Assembly: GCF_003011965.1 (NCBI RefSeq) | Contig: NZ_PXWG01000053.1 | Coordinates: forward strand, 1 to 41,195 | Direction of reading: 5' to 3' | DNA: 41,195 nt | Origin: Streptosporangium nondiastaticum | GTDB taxonomy: Bacteria; Actinomycetota; Actinomycetes; Streptomycetales; Streptomycetaceae | Part shown: positions 8,031-16,009 of the stretch, piece after piece | How the letters are laid out: each line of letters starts with the position of its first letter | Numbering within the stretch: position 1 is the first letter of the stretch | Translations under genes and position numbers: made by a program | The notes under the pieces: model-generated | The model's input: the letters and a program-made list of their open reading frames with translations, nothing else | What the model was told of the DNA's origin: nothing | The model's database searches: none

Positions 8031-8041
8031 TAACGCGCGTA
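8031..8041. promoter_or_regulatory. Operator-like core in the lipoprotein leader
   Basis: TAACGCGCGTA, 37-47 bases upstream of the lipoprotein GTG, shares its core with the palindrome at 6783-6800. Recurrence before both parts of the same transport system suggests a shared regulator. One half is degenerate, so this is only a candidate. Confidence 0.35.
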
Positions 8042-8167
8042 GATGGAGGGAAAAGGGGTAGAACAAAGCCGTTATCGGATCGAGGCGAACCACTATTGAC
8101 CCGTTTGCGTCCTGGATAGACACATCCGGCCCAGTCCCGCCTGGGATCTGCCATCCGGACCCCGGAT

Positions 8168-8224
8168 AGGTTTTACGTACAACGTGATCTGGCCCCAATC
8201 GGCCAGGTTTTACGTACAACGTGA
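8168..8224. promoter_or_regulatory. Two identical 20-bp repeats carrying a palindromic operator-like site
   Basis: The sequence AGGTTTTACGTACAACGTGA occurs identically at 8168-8187 and 8205-8224, 37 bases apart. Within each, GTTTTACGTACAAC is a palindrome with one mismatched pair (8170-8183 and 8207-8220). They lie about 175-230 bases upstream of the lipoprotein gene, in the only sizeable gap of the nucleoside block, so binding by a dimeric regulator is a natural reading. Confidence 0.5.
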
Positions 8225-8374
8225 CCTGCGACGCTTGATCCACGCCCGGCCCGGCATCAGCGAAGCCAATATGCACGGCATTGTGCAAGCAATACGCTCC
8301 TCGCCGCCTCTCCCGCTTCCGCTCTCACCGCTCCCCTCACCACTCCTCTCACTGCCCCTCAAATCCGGTGCTTG
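8225..8374. other. Non-coding remainder of the gap upstream of the lipoprotein
   Basis: No coding frame is supported here. It holds an inverted repeat TGCAC/GTGCA (8272-8276 with 8283-8287) in an AT-richer patch that could be promoter DNA for the lipoprotein. It also holds a pyrimidine-rich tract (about 8299-8361; polypurine on the transcript strand) with a loose 12-base period. Confidence 0.4.
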
Positions 8375-9628
8375 CTACAGCTGAACCCGGTGGCCGTCCA
8401 GCAATGCGGCGGCGGTGAAGAGTTCGACTCCGGCGGTGATGGAACCCTCATCGACGTCGAAATCGCCGCAATGCAGGTCGCGGCGGGTCGTATCGCCCAC
8501 GGGGCGGACGCCCAGCCGGGCCATCGCCCCCGGCACGCGCTCCAGGTACCAGGAGAAGTCCTCGCCGCCCAGGCTCTGCTCGGTGTCCTCCACGGAGTCG
8601 GGGCCGCGGCGGGAGGTCATCGCGCGGCGCAGCAGGTCCGCGATGTCGGCGTCGTTGACCACGGGGGGCACCCCGCGGACGTAATTGATCTCTGACTTGG
8701 CCCGGTGGAGGGCCGCGACCTCGTCGATCGCGGCATGCACCAGGTCGGGGGCGTCCCGCCAGGCGTGCAGGTCGAGGCAGCGGACGGTGCCGGAGAGCTC
8801 GGCGTGCTGCGGGATCACGTTGGGCGCGTGGCCCGTCTCCATCCGGCCCCAGGTGAGGGAGAGGCCCGAGCGGGCGTCGACCCGGCGGGCCAGCACCGCG
8901 GGCACGTCGATGGCGATCCGGGCGGCGGCGGTCACCAGGTCGGTGGTGAAGTGCGGGCGGGCGGTGTGGCCGCCGGGGCCGGCCAGGGTGACCTCCAGCC
9001 GGTCGCACGCGGAGGTGATGGGGCCGACCCGCAGGCCGATGCGGCCGACCTCGACCTTCGGGTCGCAGTGCACCGCGATGATCTTGCCGACGCCCTCCAG
9101 GGCCCCGCACTCGATGGCGTCGAGGGCACCGCCCGGCAGCACCTCCTCGGCGGGCTGGAAGATCAGCCGGACGGGGTTGGGCAGCCGGCCCTGCTCGGCG
9201 AGGTCGGCCAGGACCAGACCGGCGCCGAGGGCCGCGGTCGTGTGCACGTCGTGCCCGCAGGCGTGGGCCATCCTGGGGACGGTCGAGCGGTACGGGACCG
9301 TCTTGGTGTCCGGGATGGGCAGCGCGTCGAGATCGGCGCGGATCGCCAGCATCGGCCGGGCGGGCACGCCCGGCTCCCGGCCGATGTCGCAGAACAGCCC
9401 GGTGCCCGTGGACAGCGTCCGCGGGGAGAGCCCGGCCCGCTGCAGTCTCGCCTTGACCGCCGCCGTGGTCCGGAACTCCCGGTTGCCCAGCTCGGGGTGC
9501 ATGTGCAAATCCCGCCGGAACGCGATGAGTTCGTCGCGCAGCCCCGGGGGGAGCGCACCGGCGAGCACCCCCTCGCCCGTCCCCTGAGAAGTGGCAGTCC
9601 CGGCGTCGCAAGGCATCAGATGGTTCAC
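8375..9628 (-). CDS. M20-family metal-dependent amidohydrolase/peptidase
   Basis: A 417-residue zinc amidohydrolase of the M20D group (N-acyl-L-amino acid or hippurate hydrolase type), probably cytoplasmic and cleaving an amide bond of a small N-acylated substrate. Visible signatures in order are DLHMHPE (40-46), RADLDALP (97-104), HACGHDVHT (122-130, metal ligands Cys and His), PAEE (159-162, catalytic Glu pair), GGHTARPH in the lid/dimerisation domain and GGEDFSWY near the C-terminus. The ATG at 9628 gives a family-typical length with a slightly long N-terminus; MPCDAG four residues in is an alternative. It is in the same orientation as the nucleoside genes but about 380 bases away, so a separate transcript is likely. 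Substrate unknown. Confidence 0.9.
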   Translation of the reverse strand: MNHLMPCDAGTATSQGTGEGVLAGALPPGLRDELIAFRRDLHMHPELGNREFRTTAAVKARLQRAGLSPRTLSTGTGLFCDIGREPGVPARPMLAIRADLDALPIPDTKTVPYRSTVPRMAHACGHDVHTTAALGAGLVLADLAEQGRLPNPVRLIFQPAEEVLPGGALDAIECGALEGVGKIIAVHCDPKVEVGRIGLRVGPITSACDRLEVTLAGPGGHTARPHFTTDLVTAAARIAIDVPAVLARRVDARSGLSLTWGRMETGHAPNVIPQHAELSGTVRCLDLHAWRDAPDLVHAAIDEVAALHRAKSEINYVRGVPPVVNDADIADLLRRAMTSRRGPDSVEDTEQSLGGEDFSWYLERVPGAMARLGVRPVGDTTRRDLHCGDFDVDEGSITAGVELFTAAALLDGHRVQL

Positions 9629-9729
9629 GCAGGGAAGAGTAGAGCCCCCGCCCGGGCAACTGCCCCCCGATCAAGAAAAGTTCAGCCGCATGGATGGCGC
9701 ATCTGAGGGGTATGACCAGTCTTTACGGC

Positions 9730-11013
9730 TCAGGGAGCGCTCAGGGGGCTGGCCGGAAGTCGCCGCACATCCCGGGCCGTGTCCGTCACCTCGGACAGGA
9801 AGCCCTCGGCCCGCGGCGAGGCGCGCTCCGTGAGCCATACGGGGTCGATGTCGCAGACCGCGACGGTGATCCCGGTGCCCGCGAGGGCCAGCGGCAGCGT
9901 GTGCACGACGGTCGAGGGGAAGCTGAGGACGGTGCGGCCGACGGGCCCCCGGCGGGCCACGATCTCCAGGGGCAGTTCGGGGCGCACGACTTCCAGCCCC
10001 GTCCGGTCCGCTATGCGGCGCAGCTTCTCCGCGCTCTCGCGGCGGTGGGCGAAGTAGCGCGTGGCGCCGTGCGCGCGGGCCAGCGCCGCGACGGCCCCGA
10101 GGTAGTGCCCTGGGTCCACGACCCCGGTCTCGACCAGGGACGTTCCCACGAGGTCCGTGCCCTGGGAGATCCGGGGCGGGCCGAAGGCGGCGCGCGTCCA
10201 GGCGAAGTCGTTGGCCCTGACCTGTACGCCGGGTGGCGGTTCCACCGGGAGGGAAGTGAACGAGGTGAACACCTCCACGCTCCGGCGATCGTTGGGCGTC
10301 AGCATCCGGCGCGCTGAAGCAGAGACCGGCGCGAAGAGCAGATCGCGCGCCCCCAGGCTGCCGCGCCGGTGCCACCGTACGAGGCTTTCACCCCGCGCGA
10401 GTTGGGCGACGAACTCCATGGTGGCCGTTCCGTCGTCGACCACGACCAGCTCACGGGCCCGGGTGATCGTCAGCAGCAGCTGGACATAGCGTGAGAACGG
10501 GTCCCCGATCACGATCCGCCGCGCCCGGCGGAGCGGGCCCGCGAGGCCGCCGACCGTGGCCACCGGCGCCGTGGGCCCGCCCCGCGCCTCCTCCCAGCGC
10601 ACCTCGTGCCCCTGGTCCCGCGCCAGCTCGGCCATCCGGCGCAGCTGGCCCCGCGACATCGGGTCGTGCGGCGCGAGCACGACCACCAGGAGCCCGCTGG
10701 GTTCGGGCCGTACGGCCGAGCCCCCCGGCCCGGGTCCGGCGTCCTGGTCGCGCGGCCCGGGCTGCCGGGGCACGGCGCACGCCAGGGGCGGTCCGGGCGC
10801 ACCGGGGCGGCGGCCGTGGGAGGTCGTCCGGGCCTGCTGCCCGTCCGCACCCGTCGCGTACGCCCATTCGAGGACGTTGAGGAGCTGGACGGGGCTCTCG
10901 ACGAAGGCGAGGGTGCGGGCGGGGCCCGGGGGTGGGGCCGGGGGTGGGGCCGGTGGCGGGCCTGGGGCCGGTTCCGGCGGCGGGCAGCCGCCCCCGGCGG
11001 CGCTCGGGGTCAC
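9730..11013 (-). CDS. Polysialyltransferase-family glycosyltransferase with proline-rich N-terminus
   Basis: A 427-residue protein resembling bacterial alpha-2,8-polysialyltransferase-like enzymes. A core begins ARTLAFVESPVQLLNVLEWA, a later VVVDDGTAT gives the acidic DDG motif, and LSFPSTVVHTLPLA near the end gives the Ser-rich S-S/T motif of the family. It probably transfers a CMP-activated nonulosonic acid to a surface polymer. The GTG at 11013 is 11 bases past the NeuB stop. Residues 11-31 are almost entirely Pro, Ala and Gly, and residues of roughly 57-108 form another low-complexity insertion; both are unusual for the family. It is last in the minus-strand half of the glycopolymer cluster. 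Enzyme class is probable; linkage and acceptor are unknown. Confidence 0.8.
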   Translation of the reverse strand: MTPSAAGGGCPPPEPAPGPPPAPPPAPPPGPARTLAFVESPVQLLNVLEWAYATGADGQQARTTSHGRRPGAPGPPLACAVPRQPGPRDQDAGPGPGGSAVRPEPSGLLVVVLAPHDPMSRGQLRRMAELARDQGHEVRWEEARGGPTAPVATVGGLAGPLRRARRIVIGDPFSRYVQLLLTITRARELVVVDDGTATMEFVAQLARGESLVRWHRRGSLGARDLLFAPVSASARRMLTPNDRRSVEVFTSFTSLPVEPPPGVQVRANDFAWTRAAFGPPRISQGTDLVGTSLVETGVVDPGHYLGAVAALARAHGATRYFAHRRESAEKLRRIADRTGLEVVRPELPLEIVARRGPVGRTVLSFPSTVVHTLPLALAGTGITVAVCDIDPVWLTERASPRAEGFLSEVTDTARDVRRLPASPLSAP

Positions 11014-11024
11014 GTGTCCGCCCG

Positions 11025-11966
11025 TCAGGCCGTGACCGGTTCGCGGTCGCCGGCCTCGGCGACGACGCCCGCGACCCGGCGCAGCTTGCGCATCGGGCCG
11101 AGCTCGCTGTCGTAGACGCGCTTCACGCCGTCGCCGAGGGACTCCTCGACGACGCGGATGTCGCGCACGAGCCGCTGCAGGCCGCCCGGCTCGACGGAGG
11201 CGGCCTGGTCGGAGCCCCACATGGCGCGGTCGAGGGTGATGTGGCGCTCGACGAAGGCGGCGCCGAGGGCGACGGCGGCGAGGGTGGTCTGCAGGCCGGT
11301 CTCGTGGCCGGAGTAGCCGATGGGCACGTTGGGGTACTCGGCGCGGAGGGTGTGGATCACGCGGAGGTTGAGCTCGGCGGCCTTGGCCGGGTACGTGGAG
11401 GTGGCGTGGCAGAGCAGGATGTTCTCGCTGCCGAGCACCTCGACGGCGTGCCGGATCTGCTTCGGGGTGGACATGCCGGTGGAGAGGATCACCGTGCGGC
11501 CGGTGGCGCGCAGGGCGCGCAGCAGCTCGTCGTCGGTGAGGGAGGCGGAGGCGACCTTGTGGGCGGGGACGTCGAACTTCTCCAGGAAGGCGACGGCCTC
11601 GGTGTCCCAGGGCGAGGCGAACCAGTCGATGCCGCGCTCGCGGCAGTGGGCGTCGATGGCGCGGTACTCGTCCTCGCCGAACTCCACCCGGTGGCGGTAG
11701 TCGATGTAGCGCATCCGGCCCCAGGGCGTGTCGCGCTCGATGTCCCACTGATCGCGGGGCGTGCAGATCTCGGGGGTGCGCTTCTGGAACTTGACGGCGT
11801 CGCACCCGGCGTCGGCGGCGGCGTCGATGAGGGCGAAGGCGTTGGCGAGGTCGCCGTTGTGGTTGATGCCGATCTCGCCGGTGACGTAGACGGGGTGTCC
11901 GGGGCCGGCGAGCTTGCGGCCGAGGGCCCGGACCGGGGCGTACGGGGCGGCGTGCACGGAATTCAT
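11025..11966 (-). CDS. neuB: N-acetylneuraminate/nonulosonate synthase (NeuB-like), lacking the SAF domain
   Basis: A 313-residue NeuB-family aldol synthase condensing phosphoenolpyruvate with a hexose (ManNAc-like, or mannose for Kdn) to make a nine-carbon sialic-type acid. The TIM-barrel signatures are clear: GEIGINHNGDLANA, AVKFQKR, ILSTGMST, LLCHATSTYPA, IGYSGHETG and VERHITLDRAMWGSDQAAS. The protein stops soon after the GPMRKLRR segment, so the C-terminal antifreeze-like SAF domain of about 60 residues found in typical NeuB is absent. The ATG at 11966 has AAGGAAA upstream. It is followed closely by the polysialyltransferase-like gene and preceded by the CMP-transferase. In Streptomyces coelicolor a comparable locus makes a Kdn-containing teichulosonic acid, so Kdn is a plausible product. 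Confidence 0.93.
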   Translation of the reverse strand: MNSVHAAPYAPVRALGRKLAGPGHPVYVTGEIGINHNGDLANAFALIDAAADAGCDAVKFQKRTPEICTPRDQWDIERDTPWGRMRYIDYRHRVEFGEDEYRAIDAHCRERGIDWFASPWDTEAVAFLEKFDVPAHKVASASLTDDELLRALRATGRTVILSTGMSTPKQIRHAVEVLGSENILLCHATSTYPAKAAELNLRVIHTLRAEYPNVPIGYSGHETGLQTTLAAVALGAAFVERHITLDRAMWGSDQAASVEPGGLQRLVRDIRVVEESLGDGVKRVYDSELGPMRKLRRVAGVVAEAGDREPVTA

Positions 11967-11989
11967 ACGGGGCGGTTTCCTTCGCGGTA

Positions 11990-12072
11990 CGGGGACGGTG
12001 GTGGGGCTCGGGGCTCGGGGCGGGGGCCGGGGGCTCGGGTGGGGGCCGGGGCTCGGGCCTGGGGCCGGGCGG
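11990..12072 (+). repeat. G-run-rich intergenic tract between neuA-like and neuB
   Basis: The 122-base gap contains more than ten runs of three to five G on the plus strand, arranged as loose GGGGCTC and GGGGGCC repeats. The plus strand is the template for the flanking minus-strand genes, and it could fold into G-quadruplexes that slow polymerase or form a C-rich mRNA leader before neuB. Confidence 0.6.
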
Positions 12073-12088
12073 CTTCGGCCCCGTCGGC

Positions 12089-13333
12089 TCAAGGGGTGGT
12101 CAGGGCCGGCCCCAGGAGCCAGGAGGCGATCTCGCGGAGGGCGCCGCTGCCGCCGGGCGCGGAGGTCACGGCCCGGGCGGCGCCGCGGACGGCGTCGTGG
12201 GCGTCGGCGACCGCCACGGGCCAGCCGACGAGCCCGAGGCAGCCCAGGTCGTTGACGTCGTTGCCGACGTAGAGCACGCGGTCGGGGGCGATGCCCTGCT
12301 CTTCGCACCACTGCTTGAGCGCGCGGTCCTTGCGGTCGACGCCGTGCAGGACGGGCACGCGCAGCTTGCGGCCGCGCGCGGCGACGACGGCGTTCTCCTC
12401 GGTGGAGAGGATCAGCAGGGCGAGCCCGGCGCGGCGCAGGGCGGCGACGCCGAGGCCGTCGCCGCGGTGGACGGCGACGAGTTCGCGGCCGTCGGCGTCG
12501 ATGAGGACCCGGTCGTCGGTCTGGGTGCCGTCGAAGTCCATGACGACGGCGTCGACGTCGGCGCGGGCGGGGAGCGCGGCGGTGCCGGGTCCGTCGAGGA
12601 GGGGCGCGAGGGCGCGGGCGCGGGCCAGGTCGTGGGGGTCGTCGACCTCCAGGACGCGGGCGGCGTCGGTGCGGACGAGTTCGGTGCGGCCGAAGAAGCG
12701 GTGCCGGGCGGCGCGGAAGCCGTCGGCGCGCATGGCGTAGGCGGCGCCGGTCTCCAGGAGGTCCTGGGGGCGGTCCTGGCGACGGGGGCGGCGGCTCTTG
12801 TCGTGGTTGACGCCGTGGGCCGCGGAGTCCTCCGCGGCGCCCTCCCGCCAGACGAAGCCGTGGAAGGGGGCGACGGTCAGGGCGCTGTCGGCGCCGCCCT
12901 CGACGACGGCCTCGGCGACGCCGTCGACGTCACCGCTGGTGAGGAAGGGGCTCGTGCACTGCACCAGCAGGACCGTGCCCACTGCGGTGCCGTGCATCGC
13001 CTCGTACGCGTCCATCGCGTGCAGCACGGCCGCCTCGCTGGTGGCGGTGTCCCCCGCGATGGCGGCGGGGCGCTGGACGACGACGGCTCCGGCGCCGCGC
13101 GCGGTGGCGGCGATGCCGGGGTCGTCGGTGGAGACGACGACGTCGGTGACGAGGCGGGCGGCGCGGCACTCGCGGACGGCGCGGGCCACGAGGGGCACGC
13201 CGCCGATGGGGGCGAGGTTCTTCGCGGGCACGCCCTTGGACCCGCCGCGGGCGGGGATGACGGCCAGGACGGCCGGGGAGACCTGGTCAACCGGTTCGGC
13301 CGGGGTGGCCTGGGCGGCCTGGGCGGCTCGCAT
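12089..13333 (-). CDS. Bifunctional N-acylneuraminate cytidylyltransferase / KdsC-like HAD phosphatase
   Basis: A 414-residue fusion. Residues about 20-245 are a CMP-sialic/Kdn acid synthetase: VIPARGGSKGVPAKNL is the nucleotide-binding loop, and ETGAAYAMRADGF the sugar-acid region. Residues about 250-410 are a KdsC-type HAD phosphatase with DFDGTQTDD (nucleophile and acid Asp), ILSTEE and GNDVND. The pair would dephosphorylate the 9-phosphate product of the synthase and activate the free acid with CTP. The ATG at 13333 has AAGGAG 6 bases upstream. It is upstream of neuB in the same direction. The segment between FHGFVWREG and the substrate region (DKSRRPRRQDRPQ) is basic as usual for the family. 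Confidence 0.93.
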   Translation of the reverse strand: MRAAQAAQATPAEPVDQVSPAVLAVIPARGGSKGVPAKNLAPIGGVPLVARAVRECRAARLVTDVVVSTDDPGIAATARGAGAVVVQRPAAIAGDTATSEAAVLHAMDAYEAMHGTAVGTVLLVQCTSPFLTSGDVDGVAEAVVEGGADSALTVAPFHGFVWREGAAEDSAAHGVNHDKSRRPRRQDRPQDLLETGAAYAMRADGFRAARHRFFGRTELVRTDAARVLEVDDPHDLARARALAPLLDGPGTAALPARADVDAVVMDFDGTQTDDRVLIDADGRELVAVHRGDGLGVAALRRAGLALLILSTEENAVVAARGRKLRVPVLHGVDRKDRALKQWCEEQGIAPDRVLYVGNDVNDLGCLGLVGWPVAVADAHDAVRGAARAVTSAPGGSGALREIASWLLGPALTTP

Positions 13334-13491
13334 GGCGGGCTCCTTGGGTTCGCGGGGGTTCGGGGGCGGCATCCCGGCGGCGCCGGGCACTTCTCTCCGC
13401 CGCGACGGCGAGCGGCCGGCGCGGCGGATTCCGGCGGTGCCGGACCGGGCTCCGGCGGCGCTCTTCCGGGGACCGGACGCCGTAGGGACGG

Positions 13492-14832
13492 TCACAGCTC
13501 CCCCACGCGGCGGATCAGCGGCGCGACCCGCTGGACGCCGTGGCGGTAGGCGCCGCGGGCCGCGTCGCGCAGGGCGGCGCGGCCCGCGCGCCGGAGGGCG
13601 CTCTCCTCGCGGGGAGTCCCCGCCCGGCCGGGAAGGGGACGGCCCCGGTGGTCGAGGCCGTGGCGGGCGAGGACGGCGGGGAGGTAGCCGGGTGCGGTGG
13701 CGGGCGTGTAGTAGGGGGCGAGCGGGGGGAGGCAGGGCCGGGCGGCGAGGGCGGCGACGCGCTGCCGGGCGGCGGCGAAGACGGCCTCGCCGGAGCCGTC
13801 GGCGGGCACGCCGTGGCGGGCGGCCCACTCCGGGTCGGCCTCGGGCACGTGGCCGGCGTCGAGCTGGTCCCAGGAGGCGAGGCAGCCCGAGCCGAGGAAG
13901 TGGTGGTTGCCGAGGGCCTCGCGGATGCCGAGGTCGGTGAGCACGGCCGTGGGGATGGCGCGGTGGAGGGACTCCAGGGCCGCGGTGGAACTGACGGTGA
14001 CGAGGAGGTCCGTGCGGTCGAGGACCTCGCCCATGTGCCCGTAGACGAGGCGGCAGTTGGGCGGCAGCCCGCCGGGCAGGCGTGCGGCCAGCTTCTGGTA
14101 CGGGAGTTCCTCGATGTGCGTGGTGTGCTCTCCGGGCTTGCTGCGCAGTTTGATGAGCACGTCGCGGTCCGGGTGCGCGCGGGCGTGCGCGGCGGCACGG
14201 CGGAGCAGGTAACCGCGGTCGGCACGGCTCTCGGGAACGGAGGGCTGAGCGGCGAACACGACGGTGTACGGGTGGACTTGCCCGTCCGGCGGACCGGTGC
14301 GGCGCTCGCCGAGGAACGGCAGCGCCCACTCGGTCACGCAGTCCGCACCGGCGCCCGCTCCCTCGTAGACGGCGCGGAAACGGGCCGCGTCGTCAGGAGA
14401 GTTGGCGAGGACGACGTCCGCGCCGTGGCGCAGCAGCAGCCCGTCGGCGAGCTTCTCGTAGACGACGCCCACGTAGCCGGTCACCACGACCGGCCTGGAG
14501 GGCGCGCCTTCCCAGGCGGCGGCGAGCCCGTGCAGCACGGCCTGGACGGCGCCGCCGACGCAGGCGAGGACCACGACGTCGTACCGGTCGCGGCCGGCGG
14601 TGCGCACGAACTCGGTCCCGGTGACCTCGGTGATCTCCGCCGCGGGCACGCCCACCTCGCCGAGCTGGCGGGCGGTGGGGGTCGCGCGGCCCCGCAGGAG
14701 GCGGCCGTCGAGCCGGGCGCCCGGGGCGAGCCGGTGCGCGGTGAGCGCGCCCCATTTCCACCGGGTGTCGGAGTCGGCGAGGACGGCGATCCGCAGCGGG
14801 GGTCCGGTACGTGATGGCGTACGTGATGGCAC
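13492..14832 (-). CDS. DUF6716-type putative glycosyltransferase of the glycopolymer cluster
   Basis: A 446-residue soluble protein with a Rossmann-like start (LRIAVLADSDTRWKWGALTA) and a C-terminal half resembling GT-B or polysialyltransferase folds: VFAAQPSVPES, a phosphosugar-type LIKLRSKPGEHTTH, then LLVTVSSTAALESLHRAIP. The last resembles the Ser-Ser/Thr donor-binding motif of CMP-sugar transferases. Family members accompany NeuA/NeuB-like genes in Streptomyces. The GTG at 14832 starts just before the conserved N-terminal strand; the ribosome-binding site is weak, so the start is uncertain. It leads the minus-strand half of the cluster and is divergent from the GT2 gene, sharing a 187-base promoter region. 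It probably adds or extends a nonulosonic acid residue, by inference only. Confidence 0.7.
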   Translation of the reverse strand: MPSRTPSRTGPPLRIAVLADSDTRWKWGALTAHRLAPGARLDGRLLRGRATPTARQLGEVGVPAAEITEVTGTEFVRTAGRDRYDVVVLACVGGAVQAVLHGLAAAWEGAPSRPVVVTGYVGVVYEKLADGLLLRHGADVVLANSPDDAARFRAVYEGAGAGADCVTEWALPFLGERRTGPPDGQVHPYTVVFAAQPSVPESRADRGYLLRRAAAHARAHPDRDVLIKLRSKPGEHTTHIEELPYQKLAARLPGGLPPNCRLVYGHMGEVLDRTDLLVTVSSTAALESLHRAIPTAVLTDLGIREALGNHHFLGSGCLASWDQLDAGHVPEADPEWAARHGVPADGSGEAVFAAARQRVAALAARPCLPPLAPYYTPATAPGYLPAVLARHGLDHRGRPLPGRAGTPREESALRRAGRAALRDAARGAYRHGVQRVAPLIRRVGEL

Positions 14833-15019
14833 GTCGCCGACGATAGAAATCCATTCCGTTTCGTTGCCCAACGCGAGGGCAACAGCCGGTAAACAGCACA
14901 CCGACGATCGGCGAATCGGCCCGGCGGCGGGGCGGGTTCATCATTCCGCCGCGCTTCGTTCACCTCCGCGCCCGCCCGCGGACAAGACGAATGCCGGGGG
15001 GCCGCCTAATGTCGCCGGG

Positions 15020-16009
15020 GTGGTCAAGCTCTCCGTCATCGTCCCGTTCTTCAATGTTCAGACCTTTGCGCCCGACGTACTGAGAAGCTTGCGGGCGAAC
15101 GCCCGTGAGGATTTCGAATTCATTCTCGTGGACGACTGTTCGACCGATGGCACGCCTGCGCTGCTGGAGCGCGCCGGGCGCGAGCTGCCGGGGGCCGTCG
15201 TCGTCCGCCACGAGCACAACGGCGGCCTCGCCACCGCCCGCAACACCGGGCTCGGCGCGGCGCGCGGCGAGTACCTGACCTTCCTGGACGGCGACGACTG
15301 GCTGGCGCCCGGCTACTACGACCGGCTCGTCGCGTACATCGAGGAGCTGGCCGTGGACTTCGTCCGCACGGACCACGTGCAGTGCACGGGCCGCACCCGC
15401 ACCGTGCAGCGCGTGCCGCACGGCCGCCGCGGGGTGGTCCTGGACCCGCGCGGCGCGATCCTGCCGGCGGACCGCTCGACGTCCGTCGACTACCCGTACG
15501 CGTGGGCGGGGATCTATCACCGGCGGCTGCTGGACGAGGGCCTGCTGCACTTCCGGGACGGCCTGCGGACGGCGGAGGACCGGCCGTGGATCTGGCGGCT
15601 GCACCGCGAGGCGCGCACTTTCGCGGTGGCCGGGCTGCTGGGCGTCTTCTACCGGCGCGGGATCGCGACTTCGCTCACCCAGATCGGGGACGTACGGCAG
15701 CTCGATTTCCTGCGCGCATTCGATCAGGTCATCGAGGAGACGGCCCTCGACCGCAATGCCGCGGAATTCCTCCCGAAAGCCGTTCGAACGTATTGCGCAA
15801 TCATTGCCCACCACCTCTCGAATATCGAACGCTTTGAGCCGCAGGTGGCCCGCGCATTGCGGGCGAAGAGCGCGGGCGCACTGCGCCGGCTGCCACCGGA
15901 ACTCGTCAAGGACGCCGTGAATTCCATGGACTACGACCGCGCGGTCCTCCTGCGCAGGCTGAGGCGGCGGCCGGCCGGGGCCGCGGGCGCTGCCGGGGTG
16001 GCCGCCTGA
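15020..16009 (+). CDS. Family 2 glycosyltransferase
   Basis: A 329-residue inverting GT-A transferase. It begins VVKLSVIVPFFNVQ, the classical GT2 start. VDDCSTDGTP is the nucleotide-binding Asp region, NGGLATARNTGL the ribose/phosphate region, and FLDGDDW the metal-binding DxD. DGLRTAEDRPWIWRLHREA contains the ED acceptor/catalytic-base motif. The GTG at 15020 is the closest start to the conserved strand, but no strong ribosome-binding site precedes it. Its stop shares one base with the ATG of the next gene (TGATG), so the two are coupled. It probably builds the neutral sugar or backbone part of the surface glycopolymer; donor sugar unknown. Confidence 0.9.
   Translation: MVKLSVIVPFFNVQTFAPDVLRSLRANAREDFEFILVDDCSTDGTPALLERAGRELPGAVVVRHEHNGGLATARNTGLGAARGEYLTFLDGDDWLAPGYYDRLVAYIEELAVDFVRTDHVQCTGRTRTVQRVPHGRRGVVLDPRGAILPADRSTSVDYPYAWAGIYHRRLLDEGLLHFRDGLRTAEDRPWIWRLHREARTFAVAGLLGVFYRRGIATSLTQIGDVRQLDFLRAFDQVIEETALDRNAAEFLPKAVRTYCAIIAHHLSNIERFEPQVARALRAKSAGALRRLPPELVKDAVNSMDYDRAVLLRRLRRRPAGAAGAAGVAA

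Noticed and set aside
14833..15019. Clear divergent promoter boxes in the glycopolymer cluster gap
   Set aside because: The region must contain promoters, but no convincing -35/-10 pair could be picked by eye on either strand.
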